A stretch of 26,836 bases of DNA from Actinomyces sp. (GCF_030530635.1 NZ_JAUMUL010000050.1:1-26836); one strand, 5' to 3'; shown: positions 7,386-15,384, numbered from the stretch's first letter. The notes: generated by a model not told the origin, from the sequence alone. Translations and numbers: made by a program.

Positions 7386-7988
7386 ATGACTGATCGACCT
7401 GACAGTGACGCTCCGGTGCGGCGAACCGCACGCCACTCGGCCGGCACCGCTACCTTCACCGAAGCCGACGCCGCCGCCTACCGCGCGCAGATCGCCCAGT
7501 GGACGCCCCGCACCGGCATCGGCACCGACGTGCACGCCTTCGCCGCCGCCGACTCCGGCACACCGCTGAATCTGGCCTGCCTGAACTGGCCGGACGAGGT
7601 CGGCCTGGCCGGGCACTCCGATGGCGACGTCGTCGCCCACGCCTGCTGCGATGCCCTGCTGTCCGCTGCGGGTCTGGGCGATCTGGGCACCAACTTCGGC
7701 ACCGATGCGCCGCAGTGGAAGAACGCCGCCGGTGCCTCGCTGCTGGCCGAGACCGCGGGGCGGGTGCGTGCGGCCGGCTTTGAGATCGGGAACGTCGCCG
7801 TCCAGCTGGTCGGAGCCCGCCCGCGGGTGGCCGACCGCATTCAGGAGGCCGCCGCCGCCCTGAGCGCTGCCGTGGGCGCCCCGGTCTCCTTCTCGGCCAC
7901 GACCACGGACCACCTGGGCTTCCTCGGCCGGCAGGAGGGCCTGGCGGCGATCGCCACCGCCCTGGTCTGGCCGGTGCCCCAGCCGTAG
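7386..7988 (+). CDS. ispF: 2-C-methyl-D-erythritol 2,4-cyclodiphosphate synthase
   Basis: IspF converts CDP-methylerythritol 2-phosphate to the cyclic diphosphate in the MEP isoprenoid pathway. Metal ligands are visible: D48 and H50 in GTDVH, and H77 in GHSDGD. GDLGTNFGTD follows, and the C-terminal TTTDHLGFLGRQEG (172-185) is the cytidine/active-site signature. The protein is 200 aa, against about 160 for typical IspF, because of a 38-44-residue N-terminal extension (to TPRTG). No in-frame Met lies closer to the core, so the extension may be real or a later alternative codon may be used. No Shine-Dalgarno is visible; TATACG at 7366-7371 could be a -10 box giving a very short leader. The partner gene ispD is not in the window. 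Confidence 0.93.
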   Translation: MTDRPDSDAPVRRTARHSAGTATFTEADAAAYRAQIAQWTPRTGIGTDVHAFAAADSGTPLNLACLNWPDEVGLAGHSDGDVVAHACCDALLSAAGLGDLGTNFGTDAPQWKNAAGASLLAETAGRVRAAGFEIGNVAVQLVGARPRVADRIQEAAAALSAAVGAPVSFSATTTDHLGFLGRQEGLAAIATALVWPVPQP

Positions 7989-8007
7989 TGATCAATCCTC
8001 CTCGCGC

Positions 8008-8048
8008 CCGCCCTCTCAGGACGCCGTCACCGGTCGTGCGAGAGGCGG
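8008..8048 (+). terminator. hairpin after ispF
   Basis: CCGCCCTCTC (8008-8017) pairs with GAGAGGCGG (8040-8048) with one bulged base, around a 22-nt loop. It begins about 20 nt past the ispF stop and precedes an apparent new promoter for cysS, so it probably separates the two transcripts. Confidence 0.45.
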
Positions 8049-8077
8049 CCCGCGGATGAAGGATTTGCCGTACCCGC

Positions 8078-8083
8078 TAGGCT
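8078..8083 (+). promoter_or_regulatory. -10 box of leaderless cysS promoter
   Basis: TAGGCT fits the actinobacterial TANNNT -10 consensus and ends 6 nt before the GTG start at 8090. Transcription would begin at or next to the start codon. This fits the absence of a Shine-Dalgarno sequence. No good -35 hexamer is seen. Confidence 0.55.
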
Positions 8084-8089
8084 GCGCCC

Positions 8090-9613
8090 GTGAGCACCGA
8101 CCTCAATGACGCGCCCCCCGCGCTGAACCTGCGCCTGTACGACACCGCTGCCCGCGCCGTCGTGCCGCTGGCGCCCACCGTCACGCCCGGTACGGTGACG
8201 ATCTACCTGTGCGGTGCCACGGTCCAAGACTCTCCGCATATCGGGCATATGCGCAGCGCGATCGCCTTCGACGTACTGCGCCGCTGGCTGGCCCGCTGCG
8301 GGCAGAACGTCATCCTGATCCGCAACGTCACCGACATCGACGACAAGATCCTGAGCAAGTCGGCGGCCGCCGATCCGCCCGTGCCCTGGTGGGCGTGGGC
8401 GCGGCGCCACGAGCGCGAGTTCGACGCCGCCTACTGCGCCCTGGGCGTGCAGCCGCCCACCTACGAGCCGCGCGCCACCGGCCACATTCCCGCGATGATC
8501 GACCTGGTGACGCGGCTGCTCGACTCCGGCCACGCCTACACCGGCGAGTCCGGGAACGTCTACTTCGACGTGCGCTCCCTGCCGGACTACGGGGCGCTGA
8601 CCAACCAGAGCGTCGACGACCTGGCCACCACCGAGGACGATTCCCAACTTGACGCCGAGGTGGAGGCCGACAAGCGCGATCCGCGCGACTTCGCCCTGTG
8701 GAAGGCCGCCAAGCCCACCGAGCCCGCGGACGCCGCCTGGGACGCCCCCTGGGGGCGGGGCCGGCCCGGCTGGCACCTGGAGTGCTCGGCCATGAGTCGG
8801 CGGTACCTGGGGGAGACCTTCGACATCCATGGCGGCGGCATCGACCTGCGCTTCCCTCACCACGAGAACGAGCAGGCCCAGTCCCATGGCGCCGGCTGGG
8901 ATTTCGCCCGCCACTGGGTGCATAACGCCTGGGTGACCGTCAAGGGCGAGAAGATGAGCAAGTCGCTGGGCAACTCCCTGGTGGTGTCCGAACTGTTGAA
9001 GACCTACGAGCCGGCGGTGCTGCGCCTGGCGCTGGGCACTGTCCACCACCGTTCCACCGTGGAGTTCTCCGCGGAGACCCTCGCCGACGCCGCCTCCCTG
9101 TGGGAGCGGCTGTCCGGCGCGGTCATGCGGGCCCTGGAGGTGGCCGCCCCCGCCGACGGCGGTCCCGGGCCGGTCGCAGCATCCTGCGAGGTGGTGCGCG
9201 CGCGACCCCTGCCCGAGCAGTACACGGCGGCTATGGATGAGGACCTCAACCTGGCCGGCGCCATGGCGGTGGTGCATGCCACTCTTAAGCGGCTCAACAC
9301 GGCCCTGGCCGAGCCCGTCCCCGACGCCGACACCGTCGCCGCGGCGGCTTTGGACCTGCGCGCCCAGTTGGACGTCCTCGGCCTCGACCCGCTCGCCGAG
9401 CCCTGGCGGAGCCGAGTGCTCGGAGCCGGGGGGAGCGCGGACGACGCGGCCGTGCGGGCCCTGGATCGGCTCGTGGCCGGGCTGCTGGAGCAGCGCTCCC
9501 AGGCCCGCGCCGCCAGGGACTGGGCACGGGCGGACGCGCTGCGAGAGGAGCTGGCGGCGGCCGGCGTCATCGTGGAGGACAGTGCGGCCGGGGCGCGCTG
9601 GCATCTGGCCTGA
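8090..9613 (+). CDS. cysS: cysteine--tRNA ligase
   Basis: Class I cysteinyl-tRNA synthetase, which charges tRNA-Cys. Zinc and active-site residues are present: C41 (YLCG), C232 (WHLECS) and H257/H258 in HHENE. The HIGH motif is HIGH at 50-53 and KMSKS is at 288-292. At 507 aa it includes the helical C-terminal domain and anticodon-binding tail. That separates it from the shorter mycothiol enzyme MshC, which ends soon after the catalytic core. The GTG start at 8090 is chosen from the leaderless promoter pattern and because the protein then starts about 12 residues before LRLYDTAAR, the usual CysS opening. It is followed by rlmB after 88 bp; cysS-rlmB adjacency is common in actinobacteria. Confidence 0.96.
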   Translation: MSTDLNDAPPALNLRLYDTAARAVVPLAPTVTPGTVTIYLCGATVQDSPHIGHMRSAIAFDVLRRWLARCGQNVILIRNVTDIDDKILSKSAAADPPVPWWAWARRHEREFDAAYCALGVQPPTYEPRATGHIPAMIDLVTRLLDSGHAYTGESGNVYFDVRSLPDYGALTNQSVDDLATTEDDSQLDAEVEADKRDPRDFALWKAAKPTEPADAAWDAPWGRGRPGWHLECSAMSRRYLGETFDIHGGGIDLRFPHHENEQAQSHGAGWDFARHWVHNAWVTVKGEKMSKSLGNSLVVSELLKTYEPAVLRLALGTVHHRSTVEFSAETLADAASLWERLSGAVMRALEVAAPADGGPGPVAASCEVVRARPLPEQYTAAMDEDLNLAGAMAVVHATLKRLNTALAEPVPDADTVAAAALDLRAQLDVLGLDPLAEPWRSRVLGAGGSADDAAVRALDRLVAGLLEQRSQARAARDWARADALREELAAAGVIVEDSAAGARWHLA

Positions 9614-9701
9614 ACGCCGTCCCGGCCCGTGTGAGTGCGCTTGCACACCGGTCATCGTCACCGCGGCCGCCGGCCGCCAGTAGGAGAACAGGAGTCCCGC
9701 G

Positions 9702-10697
9702 ATGCCAGGAAACGACCGACGCCACGGCGCCATGCGCAAGTCGGGCAAGAAGAAGGCCCCGCTCAAGGGCTCCGGCGGAGTGCGCCGCCGCGGCCTGGAA
9801 GGCCGGGGCCCCACCCCCAAGGCCGAGGATCGCGTCGGCCACCCCAGGGCGCGCGCCAAGGCCCGCGCCGAGTCCCGTGCCGCACAGCCCACCCACGCCG
9901 GCCGCCTGGAGGAGGCCAGGCGCCGCTTCGAGGTTCCACGGGACCATGAGATCGTCTGCGGGCGCAACGCCGTCGCCGAGGCGGCCCGCGCCCGTGTCCC
10001 CATTGCCCGGGTGTTCATGTCCGCCTCCGCCCAGGACGATGATCGCCTTAACGCCGTCGTCCGGCGGGCCGCGCTAGTGGGCGCGCCCGTGGTGGAGGCC
10101 ACCAAACTGGACCTGGAGGCCCTCACCGACGGCGCCGCCCACCAGGGCGTGGCCATTGAGGTGCCCGCCTACGAATACGTGCTCGCCCGCGACCTGCTGG
10201 CCCGTGCCCGCCAGGCGGGCCGTACCCCGCTGCTGGTGGCCTTGGATCAGGTGACCGACCCCCACAACCTGGGGGCCGTGCTGCGGTCCGCCGGGGCCTT
10301 CGGCGCCGACGGCGTGATCGTGCCCGAGCGCCGCTCAGCAGGGGTGAATGCCGCCGCCTGGAAGGTGTCCGCCGGTGCTGCTGCGCGAGTGCCGGTGGCC
10401 CGGGAGACGAACCTGGTGCGCGCCCTGGAGGCGCTGAAGCAGGAGGGCTGCTTCGTCGTCGGCCTGGACGGGCGGGCCACCACGGCGGTGGAGGAGCTGA
10501 ACCTGGCGGACTCCCCGCTGGTGGTGGTAACCGGGGCGGAGGGCAGTGGATTGTCGCGGCTAGTACGCGAGACCTGCGACCTGCTGGTGTCCATCCCGAT
10601 CGCCGGGACGGTGGAGTCCCTCAACGCCGCCGTCGCCACCGGTATCGCCCTGTACGAGGTCGACCGGCTGCGGCGCCTGGCCGGGGCGTCCGAGTAG
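9702..10697 (+). CDS. rlmB: 23S rRNA 2'-O-methyltransferase RlmB/TrmH-like (SPOUT)
   Basis: A 331-aa SPOUT-fold rRNA ribose methyltransferase, most likely the G2251-type RlmB. Its substrate-binding domain begins near residue 85 with IVCGRNAVAEA. The trefoil-knot motifs are LDQVTDPHNLGAVLRSA (motif 1, with the catalytic Arg), VVTGAEGSGLSRLVRETCD (motif 2) and SLNAAVATGIALYE (motif 3). An N-terminal extension of about 80 residues is strongly basic and low-complexity, typical of actinobacterial homologues, and probably adds RNA affinity. AGGAG and GGAG sites lie 8-20 nt before the ATG. It probably shares a transcript with cysS. The exact rRNA position modified is inferred from family and gene order, not shown by sequence. 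Confidence 0.9.
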   Translation: MPGNDRRHGAMRKSGKKKAPLKGSGGVRRRGLEGRGPTPKAEDRVGHPRARAKARAESRAAQPTHAGRLEEARRRFEVPRDHEIVCGRNAVAEAARARVPIARVFMSASAQDDDRLNAVVRRAALVGAPVVEATKLDLEALTDGAAHQGVAIEVPAYEYVLARDLLARARQAGRTPLLVALDQVTDPHNLGAVLRSAGAFGADGVIVPERRSAGVNAAAWKVSAGAAARVPVARETNLVRALEALKQEGCFVVGLDGRATTAVEELNLADSPLVVVTGAEGSGLSRLVRETCDLLVSIPIAGTVESLNAAVATGIALYEVDRLRRLAGASE

Positions 10698-10863
10698 GCG
10701 CCTTCGCCCCTCGGGAGCGACCGGCGGGCAGGCGGGTCATGCACCTCGATGGGGCTCCCCGGTCGGACCGGGAGGCTCTATGCTGAGACAATGGTGGTGT
10801 CCCCGCCCGTCGCGCGCACGGGTCGGCGGACAATGGTCGTCACCATCCGACTAGGAGGCCTTC

Positions 10864-12105
10864 ATGGCTCAGGACCCCGCGAAGCGCTGGAATCGCACCG
10901 AGGGTGTGCTCGTCGTACCCGGAACCCAGCCGGCTGCGGTAGCCGCACGCCTCGAGGCCGACCGGGTGGTCGCCCGCCTCGAGTGGTACCCTGCGACACC
11001 TCATCTGCTGTCCCTCACTCTGCTGGCCGACGCCGATGGGCGCGTGGCCGTGACCCCGCCGTCGCGTGGCGGGGTGATGGCGGGGCTGCGTATCAGCGAA
11101 CTGGTGGAGTCCCTCGCCCGCGAGTTCTCCGGCGACGTCACCATCGGCCCCGCCTCCTTCAACGCGCTTCCCGACGACGTCGTGCTGCCGACCGTGGCGG
11201 CGCAATCCCCGGATGCCTCACGCACCGTCGTCGTCTCCCCGCTCAGCGCCTACATGGTGCCCCTGCAAGCGACCCTGTTGGAGCGTCCGCTCGCGGTGGT
11301 GTCCCTGCCCGCACTGGATCGGCGCATTGTCATGTACGGCGGTGACGGCAATGAGCTGGGCAACTTCGGCTGGGACCAGGAGTCTCTGCCGGCCCTGGTA
11401 CTGAGCGTGGACTCCCGTGATATCGCCGTGCGTGCGGTTACGACCGGGGAGAGTGAGGATGACGCCGTCTTCTCCTGGGGCATGACCTCGCAGTACGTGT
11501 GGGGCGGCGTGGCCGAGCCCGGTCCGGCACTGCGCGGCCTGGTGGATGAAATGCTCACCGACTCCACCGACGTCTCGCTCGTGGCCGCGGCCGTGCCCGG
11601 GGCGGATGCGGAGGCGGTGGCGGAGGCCTTCTCCACCCCCGGTATCGACGGCCTGGTTGCCCTGATCGATGCGCTCGGCCTGCCCGACTGGGTGGCGTCG
11701 GTGCTGACCGGTCGGCTTGCGCCCGCGGAGGCGCCCGGCGCCGTGGTGCACGAGCCGCGCGGCCTGTCCAACGCCGTGGGGCGTTCGGTCGGGCTCATGC
11801 TGCAGGACCCGTCGGTGCCGGGATCGGCATCGTGGCAGTCGTATGTCCGCTTCGTCACCGACAAGCCCTGGCTCGTGCGGGCTGGTTTCGCCCTGGAGGC
11901 GGGAGCCGGTGGCGCGCTCATCGGATATGCGGTGCGGCGGCGTAATCAGAGCGGACAGCTGTCGCGCGGTCTGGTCGTCCTGGGTGCGTTGATGGTGGTG
12001 GAGGCCGTGACGCAGGTGTCGTTGGCCTCGTTGACTCGGCACCGGGAGCTGCGGCGTAGGGCCGATGAGGAGATGGCGCTGGTGGCCGAAGAACTCGGGG
12101 CCTGA
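10864..12105 (+). CDS. hypothetical protein with C-terminal membrane helices
   Basis: A 413-aa protein I do not recognise. The first 325 residues look soluble and Ala/Val/Leu-rich, with short acidic stretches and no motif I can name. Two hydrophobic segments follow (about residues 345-362 and 372-393) separated by an RRRNQSGQ turn, then a charged helix (RHRELRRRADEEMALVAEE). This suggests a tail-anchored hairpin with a large cytoplasmic or external head. The ATG has a strong AGGAGG site at 10853-10858, and a TATGCT box at 10779-10784 may be its -10. It is closed by a stem-loop overlapping the stop codon. It lies downstream of rlmB but probably has its own promoter. Confidence 0.75.
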   Translation: MAQDPAKRWNRTEGVLVVPGTQPAAVAARLEADRVVARLEWYPATPHLLSLTLLADADGRVAVTPPSRGGVMAGLRISELVESLAREFSGDVTIGPASFNALPDDVVLPTVAAQSPDASRTVVVSPLSAYMVPLQATLLERPLAVVSLPALDRRIVMYGGDGNELGNFGWDQESLPALVLSVDSRDIAVRAVTTGESEDDAVFSWGMTSQYVWGGVAEPGPALRGLVDEMLTDSTDVSLVAAAVPGADAEAVAEAFSTPGIDGLVALIDALGLPDWVASVLTGRLAPAEAPGAVVHEPRGLSNAVGRSVGLMLQDPSVPGSASWQSYVRFVTDKPWLVRAGFALEAGAGGALIGYAVRRRNQSGQLSRGLVVLGALMVVEAVTQVSLASLTRHRELRRRADEEMALVAEELGA

Positions 12106-12119
12106 CCGAAAAGCGGTCA
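12103..12119 (+). terminator. stem-loop overlapping stop codon
   Basis: TGACCG-AAAAG-CGGTCA is a perfect 6-bp stem with a 5-nt loop, starting in the TGA stop of the 413-aa gene. It is short and lacks a U-tract, so it could be a weak terminator or an mRNA 3'-end structure. Confidence 0.4.
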
Positions 12120-12301
12120 AGCCGTCGATCCCCTCCCGGCGCCGGGCAGCCCCGCCCGATCCGTCGGGGATGACCCGCCGGACCGCCGCTCAGCACCGTT
12201 GCCCTCGTACCTGTGTCCACGGTATCGCGGTGCACTGACATGAATTCCGCACCCTTAATCCCCTAACCCGGGTGCGCACCGGACTGCGGCGAGCGGATCC
12301 A

Positions 12302-12307
12302 TAGACT
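12302..12307 (+). promoter_or_regulatory. -10 box of leaderless promoter
   Basis: TAGACT lies 7 nt before the ATG at 12315, the same arrangement as at cysS and the deoR-type gene. It supports 12315 as a genuine start even though the gene behind it is interrupted. No clear -35 element is visible. Confidence 0.45.
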
Positions 12308-12314
12308 GCGAACC

Positions 12315-13058
12315 ATGAGAGACCAGGTTGGGCCCGGGCTTGAGATCGGCGTGCTTGGGCACCGCGAGAGCGCAGCTGTGGCCGGGGCGGGCAGTCCTTA
12401 TGACCACGCAGCCTACGGCGCCCTGATCGGCGAGGCGGCGATCCGGGGTCTGAACCTGGTGCCCCCGGCCGACTGTGCCGGGCTGACCATTGAGGAGGGC
12501 AGGTGGGGACCGCCACCCGGTGCGGCCGATGACTTGATTGATGACGGTGCCGTCGGCGGGTTCTAGGTCGGGGTGTCGCGGGAGCTGACACCCGCCACCA
12601 TCAGCCTGATCTGCGAATGCGCCTACGCCGCCTGCCGGGACGCCGGACCATTCGCGTTCCAGGGGCTGGCGCTGAGACTGCCATCGGAGCGAGTCGCCTA
12701 CGACCATTCGCTCGCCACCTGCATCGCCGAGCGGTTGCCGATGCACGGCCCGGCGGCCATGCACCCGGTGACGATCACCGTGGCGGCGGGGGAGGGGACG
12801 CCTGCCGCTGCAATCGGCGCTGCTATCGCCGCCGCCGACGGCCTGCTGGCCCTGGTTGCCGATGCCGCGGGCTGGGAGCTGCGCCACGAGCTGGTCGGCT
12901 CGCCGCGAGTAGCCGCGGGAAGGGCGAGTGCGTGTACGCGGGTGCCCTACTGGTCACACACCATGGCCGCCTTCCTGTGCGCACTGGTGCTGGCGGCCGA
13001 TAATGCCGGACTGCTCACCGGCGTGCGCGTGCAGCTCGGAGGCGGCCCGACGGCGTGA
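12315..13058 (+). pseudogene. hypothetical gene split by an in-frame TAG
   Basis: Two open segments lie in the same frame, 12315-12566 (83 aa) and 12573-13058 (161 aa from GTG). They are separated only by one TAG at 12564-12566. The upstream half has a leaderless-type promoter. The downstream half has no ribosome site before its GTG but shows coherent hydrophobic and amphipathic content to its end (AAFLCALVLAADNAGLLTGV). Read through, the product would be 247 aa. I recognise no family in either half. The likeliest reading is a nonsense mutation; alternatives are a sequencing error, two coupled small proteins, or readthrough. A minus-strand frame over the same region is probably a shadow. Confidence 0.5.
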
Positions 13059-13080
13059 GCGGTCCGGCGGATCGGGTGCG

Positions 13081-13163
13081 TTCCACGACCTTGGTGCTAT
13101 GACACGACCCCCGTGTACATTCCACGACCACCCCGAGGTCGTGGAATGTACACGGGGGTCGTG
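13081..13163. repeat. 27-bp perfect inverted repeat with CACGACC words
   Basis: 13103-13129 and 13137-13163 are exact reverse complements, a 27-bp stem around a 7-nt loop (ACCCCGA). Each arm begins and ends with the heptamer CACGACC, and another TTCCACGACC lies just outside at 13081-13090. Five copies of the heptamer therefore occur in 83 bp (13084, 13103, 13123 forward; 13137, 13157 reverse). It sits between the convergent interrupted gene and the isomerase gene, so it can act as a bidirectional terminator. The internal repetition is more than a terminator needs. Confidence 0.9.
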
Positions 13164-13189
13164 ATTTGCGTGTTGCCGCTCCGGCGGCT

Positions 13190-14416
13190 TCAAGTGGGAG
13201 AGGCTTCGCCGGCCAGCAGCCCCTCGGCGACGGACGGGGTGATCGGCAGGCGGCCGATCAACATTGCCTGAAGCGCATGGTAAATGTCTGGTTTGCCCGA
13301 CCATGCGGCCGAGATCGGCCGATCCTGGGCGTCGAGTTCCCCACGCCACTGGCCGGGATCCTCAATCAGGTGCTCGCGGGCCCAAGCGGCGTAGATGTCG
13401 ATATCGTGCTCGTAGGAGTTGTCTCCGGTGATCTGGCGGAGCGTCTCCGCTGCGCTGATCCCCTCGCACAGCACCCATGACATGCGTTCGCGGACCACCG
13501 GATGACCGGAGAAGTCCACCGTGTACACGAAGCCCTGCTCGCCGTCGGCTCCCCACCCCTCCTGCAGTGCCTTGCGGTACATGCCCGTCGGAAGGCTGTC
13601 CAACAGTGGGTCGTAGCCGATGCCGGCGGCGGTGCAGGCCACGCGCACTTGGACCATCAGTCGCGCCCACTCCAGCCAGTGCCCCACCTTCGACCCGTAA
13701 GGGCGGACGGCGTCGGTGGGTCGGTCTCGGTTGTAGTCGAGAACGGCGTTCCAGGAGGCGTCGAAGTGGTCGGGCAGTCGGAATGAGTGAGTGATGAACT
13801 CCTGTGCGATCCGTCCCGAAATGCGGACGGCCCGATGCAGGTGCGCCGGCTCGCGAGTGGCGGAATAGGCCGCCAGCAGTGCCTCAACCGTGTGCATATT
13901 CGCGTTGGTTCCCCGGTAGCCGTTCACGGCGAGGGTCTCACGATCCCGGATATCGACCACCATCCCGGCCGCTTCGTCCCACCAAAGCTGTTCGAAGGTG
14001 AGCAGGGCGGCGTCGAGCAGTTCCCCCGCCCGCGGCACCTTTGCGATGCGGGCGGAGGCGGCGGCCAGGATGACGAAGCTGTGGTCATAGGCGCGCAGTG
14101 GTCCCGGCTGAGGCGTGCCGTCGAGGTCGACGGCACAGAGCCAGGCCGGGATGGCGTCATCGCGTAGCGGCCCGTCCAGCAGGCGGTCGATGCCGTGTGC
14201 GGCCAGGACGGTGCATTCCGGATCGCCCATGAGATGACCCAGGGCGAAGCAGTGGGTCATGCGGCCGGTGATCCATAGTTGCACGCCGCGCTCGGCATTG
14301 ATGCTGCCGACGTCGTCGAGCCAACCGAATCCGTGCTCAGTGTGGGAACGCTTGCCGAAGGCGAGCAGGCTCCAGGTCTGCGCATCGAAGAGTTGGCGGG
14401 TCATGAGCGTGGTCAT
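13190..14416 (-). CDS. AGE-family sugar isomerase/epimerase, YihS-like
   Basis: A 408-aa (alpha/alpha)6-barrel isomerase of the N-acylglucosamine 2-epimerase superfamily, interconverting aldoses and ketoses. It resembles E. coli YihS (sulfoquinovose/mannose isomerase) along its whole length: GFGWLDDVGSI, QLWITGRM, NANMHTVEA, GHWLEWARLM, GFVYTVDFSGHPVVRER and GKPDIYH. Catalytic positions all match by my alignment from memory: R52, H175, H246, E249, E318 and H380 (YihS R55, H176, H248, E251, E320, H383). YihS R238 and Q362, which I recall as near the sulfonate, appear as A236 and G359. The ATG at 14416 has a GAGGAGGA site. It lies 60 bp behind the deoR-type regulator on the same strand and is divergent from the transporter operon. 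The substrate may be sulfoquinovose, mannose/fructose or another hexose. Confidence 0.87.
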   Translation of the reverse strand: MTTLMTRQLFDAQTWSLLAFGKRSHTEHGFGWLDDVGSINAERGVQLWITGRMTHCFALGHLMGDPECTVLAAHGIDRLLDGPLRDDAIPAWLCAVDLDGTPQPGPLRAYDHSFVILAAASARIAKVPRAGELLDAALLTFEQLWWDEAAGMVVDIRDRETLAVNGYRGTNANMHTVEALLAAYSATREPAHLHRAVRISGRIAQEFITHSFRLPDHFDASWNAVLDYNRDRPTDAVRPYGSKVGHWLEWARLMVQVRVACTAAGIGYDPLLDSLPTGMYRKALQEGWGADGEQGFVYTVDFSGHPVVRERMSWVLCEGISAAETLRQITGDNSYEHDIDIYAAWAREHLIEDPGQWRGELDAQDRPISAAWSGKPDIYHALQAMLIGRLPITPSVAEGLLAGEASPT

Positions 14417-14476
14417 TGAGTCCTCCTCGCATCAGGGCGGGGCTCGACCAAGCGTGGCACGGATGACGGGTCGGTT

Positions 14477-15283
14477 TCAATAGGGAGTATCTGGGGTGAG
14501 CACCTGAACCGAGTGGGCTTTCAGCGCTGCCGCGAGTTCGGTGCCGGGTTGGTCGTTGGTGATCAGGTAGTCGGCGATCTCCAGGTCTCCGATCGCCGCG
14601 AACAGACGTCGGCCCAGTTTAGTCGAGTCGGCGAGGACGGCCACCTGGTGGGCGCGGGCGGCCATCTGGCCGAGCATGGCGGCCTCGTCCAGATTGGAGG
14701 TGGAGAAGCCGCCGAGGTCTACCGCGCCGACACCGATGAGAGCGAGGTCTACGTGAATGTCGTTCTCCACGCCGGAGATGGCGGAGGCGAAGGTGACCGG
14801 GCCGATGGTCACGCGCCCCGAGAGTCGGACATGCCCGCCGATGACGTACACGTCCCGACATGCCTCCGGGTTGATCTCCACCGGCAGCGCGAGGTTGTTG
14901 GTGGCGATGATCAGCTCCCGCTTGGCCGACAGGTGGTGCACCAGCGCGAGTGCGGTCGTGCCCCCGTTGATGAACAGGACGTTGCCGTCCTGCACGAGGC
15001 CGGCGGCGACCTCGCCGATGCGCTCCTTCTGGGATGACTGCAGCCGAGCCCGGTCACTCAGGTTGGTGTCATGCCAGGGGACGGCGGAGTTGGACATGGC
15101 GCCGCCGTGCATGCGGATCAGTAGGCCGTCGGCATCTAACTGGTCCAGATCCCGTCTGATGGTGTCCGCCGAGACGCCGAAGTGCTCGGCCAGAGCCGTG
15201 ACAGTCACCTGGCCCAGGCGGTTGACGTAGCCGGCGATCGCGGCCTTGCGCCCGCCGGGCAGGCGGGACGCGACATCATTCAT
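14477..15283 (-). CDS. DeoR/GlpR family transcriptional regulator
   Basis: A 268-aa sugar-responsive regulator. The N-terminal winged helix-turn-helix (about residues 20-60) has the DeoR signature VTALAEHFGVSADTIRRDLDQLDADG followed by RMHGGA. The C-terminal DeoRC domain has GGTTALALVHHL, the usual phosphate-loop-like element that senses phosphorylated sugars, then the IATNN and ADSTKLGR motifs. Such regulators normally repress neighbouring catabolic genes and release DNA on binding a sugar phosphate. Here the effector would be a product of the locus kinase. It is first in a minus-strand pair with the isomerase and divergent from the transporter operon, so one intergenic region can control both. 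The ATG at 15283 has a leaderless promoter (TAGACT plus 6 nt). Confidence 0.93.
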   Translation of the reverse strand: MNDVASRLPGGRKAAIAGYVNRLGQVTVTALAEHFGVSADTIRRDLDQLDADGLLIRMHGGAMSNSAVPWHDTNLSDRARLQSSQKERIGEVAAGLVQDGNVLFINGGTTALALVHHLSAKRELIIATNNLALPVEINPEACRDVYVIGGHVRLSGRVTIGPVTFASAISGVENDIHVDLALIGVGAVDLGGFSTSNLDEAAMLGQMAARAHQVAVLADSTKLGRRLFAAIGDLEIADYLITNDQPGTELAAALKAHSVQVLTPDTPY

Positions 15284-15289
15284 GCCGCT

Positions 15290-15317
15290 AGTCTAAGCGG
15301 CCACCGTGCCGCAGCAA
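15290..15317 (-). promoter_or_regulatory. leaderless promoter of the deoR-type gene
   Basis: On the minus strand TTGCTG (15317-15312) and TAGACT (15295-15290) are separated by 16 nt, an acceptable -35/-10 pair. The -10 ends 6 nt before the ATG, so the transcript would start at the start codon. Confidence 0.5.
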
Positions 15318-15336
15318 ACCGGCCGTTACGGGATGG

Positions 15337-15384
15337 TTGCTTTAAAAGTGCAGACAAACGCAAAAATCGGCATTAGTCTGTATC
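15337..15384 (+). promoter_or_regulatory. transporter-operon promoter and likely DeoR operator region
   Basis: CAGACA (15351-15356) and TAGTCT (15374-15379), 17 nt apart, form a plausible promoter for the plus-strand operon. The stretch around it is unusually A-rich for this genome (TTTAAAAG ... ACAAACGCAAAAAT). A-rich tracts repeated at about one helical turn are typical of DeoR-family operators. The neighbouring regulator gene makes this the best candidate site. The exact operator cannot be fixed from one sequence. Confidence 0.4.

Noticed and set aside
8090..9613. MshC (cysteine ligase of mycothiol synthesis) instead of CysS
   Set aside because: The 507-aa length with a C-terminal helical and anticodon-binding region and adjacency to rlmB fit CysS.
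8027..10156. A 709-codon minus-strand frame opposite cysS and rlmB
   Set aside because: It runs antisense to two certain housekeeping genes and is low-complexity, with no domain.
12255..12887. A 210-codon minus-strand frame opposite the interrupted gene, as an alternative coding strand
   Set aside because: Gln/Gly/Arg-rich without recognisable features, no ribosome site seen. The plus strand has a leaderless promoter and better protein-like hydrophobicity, though certainty is moderate.
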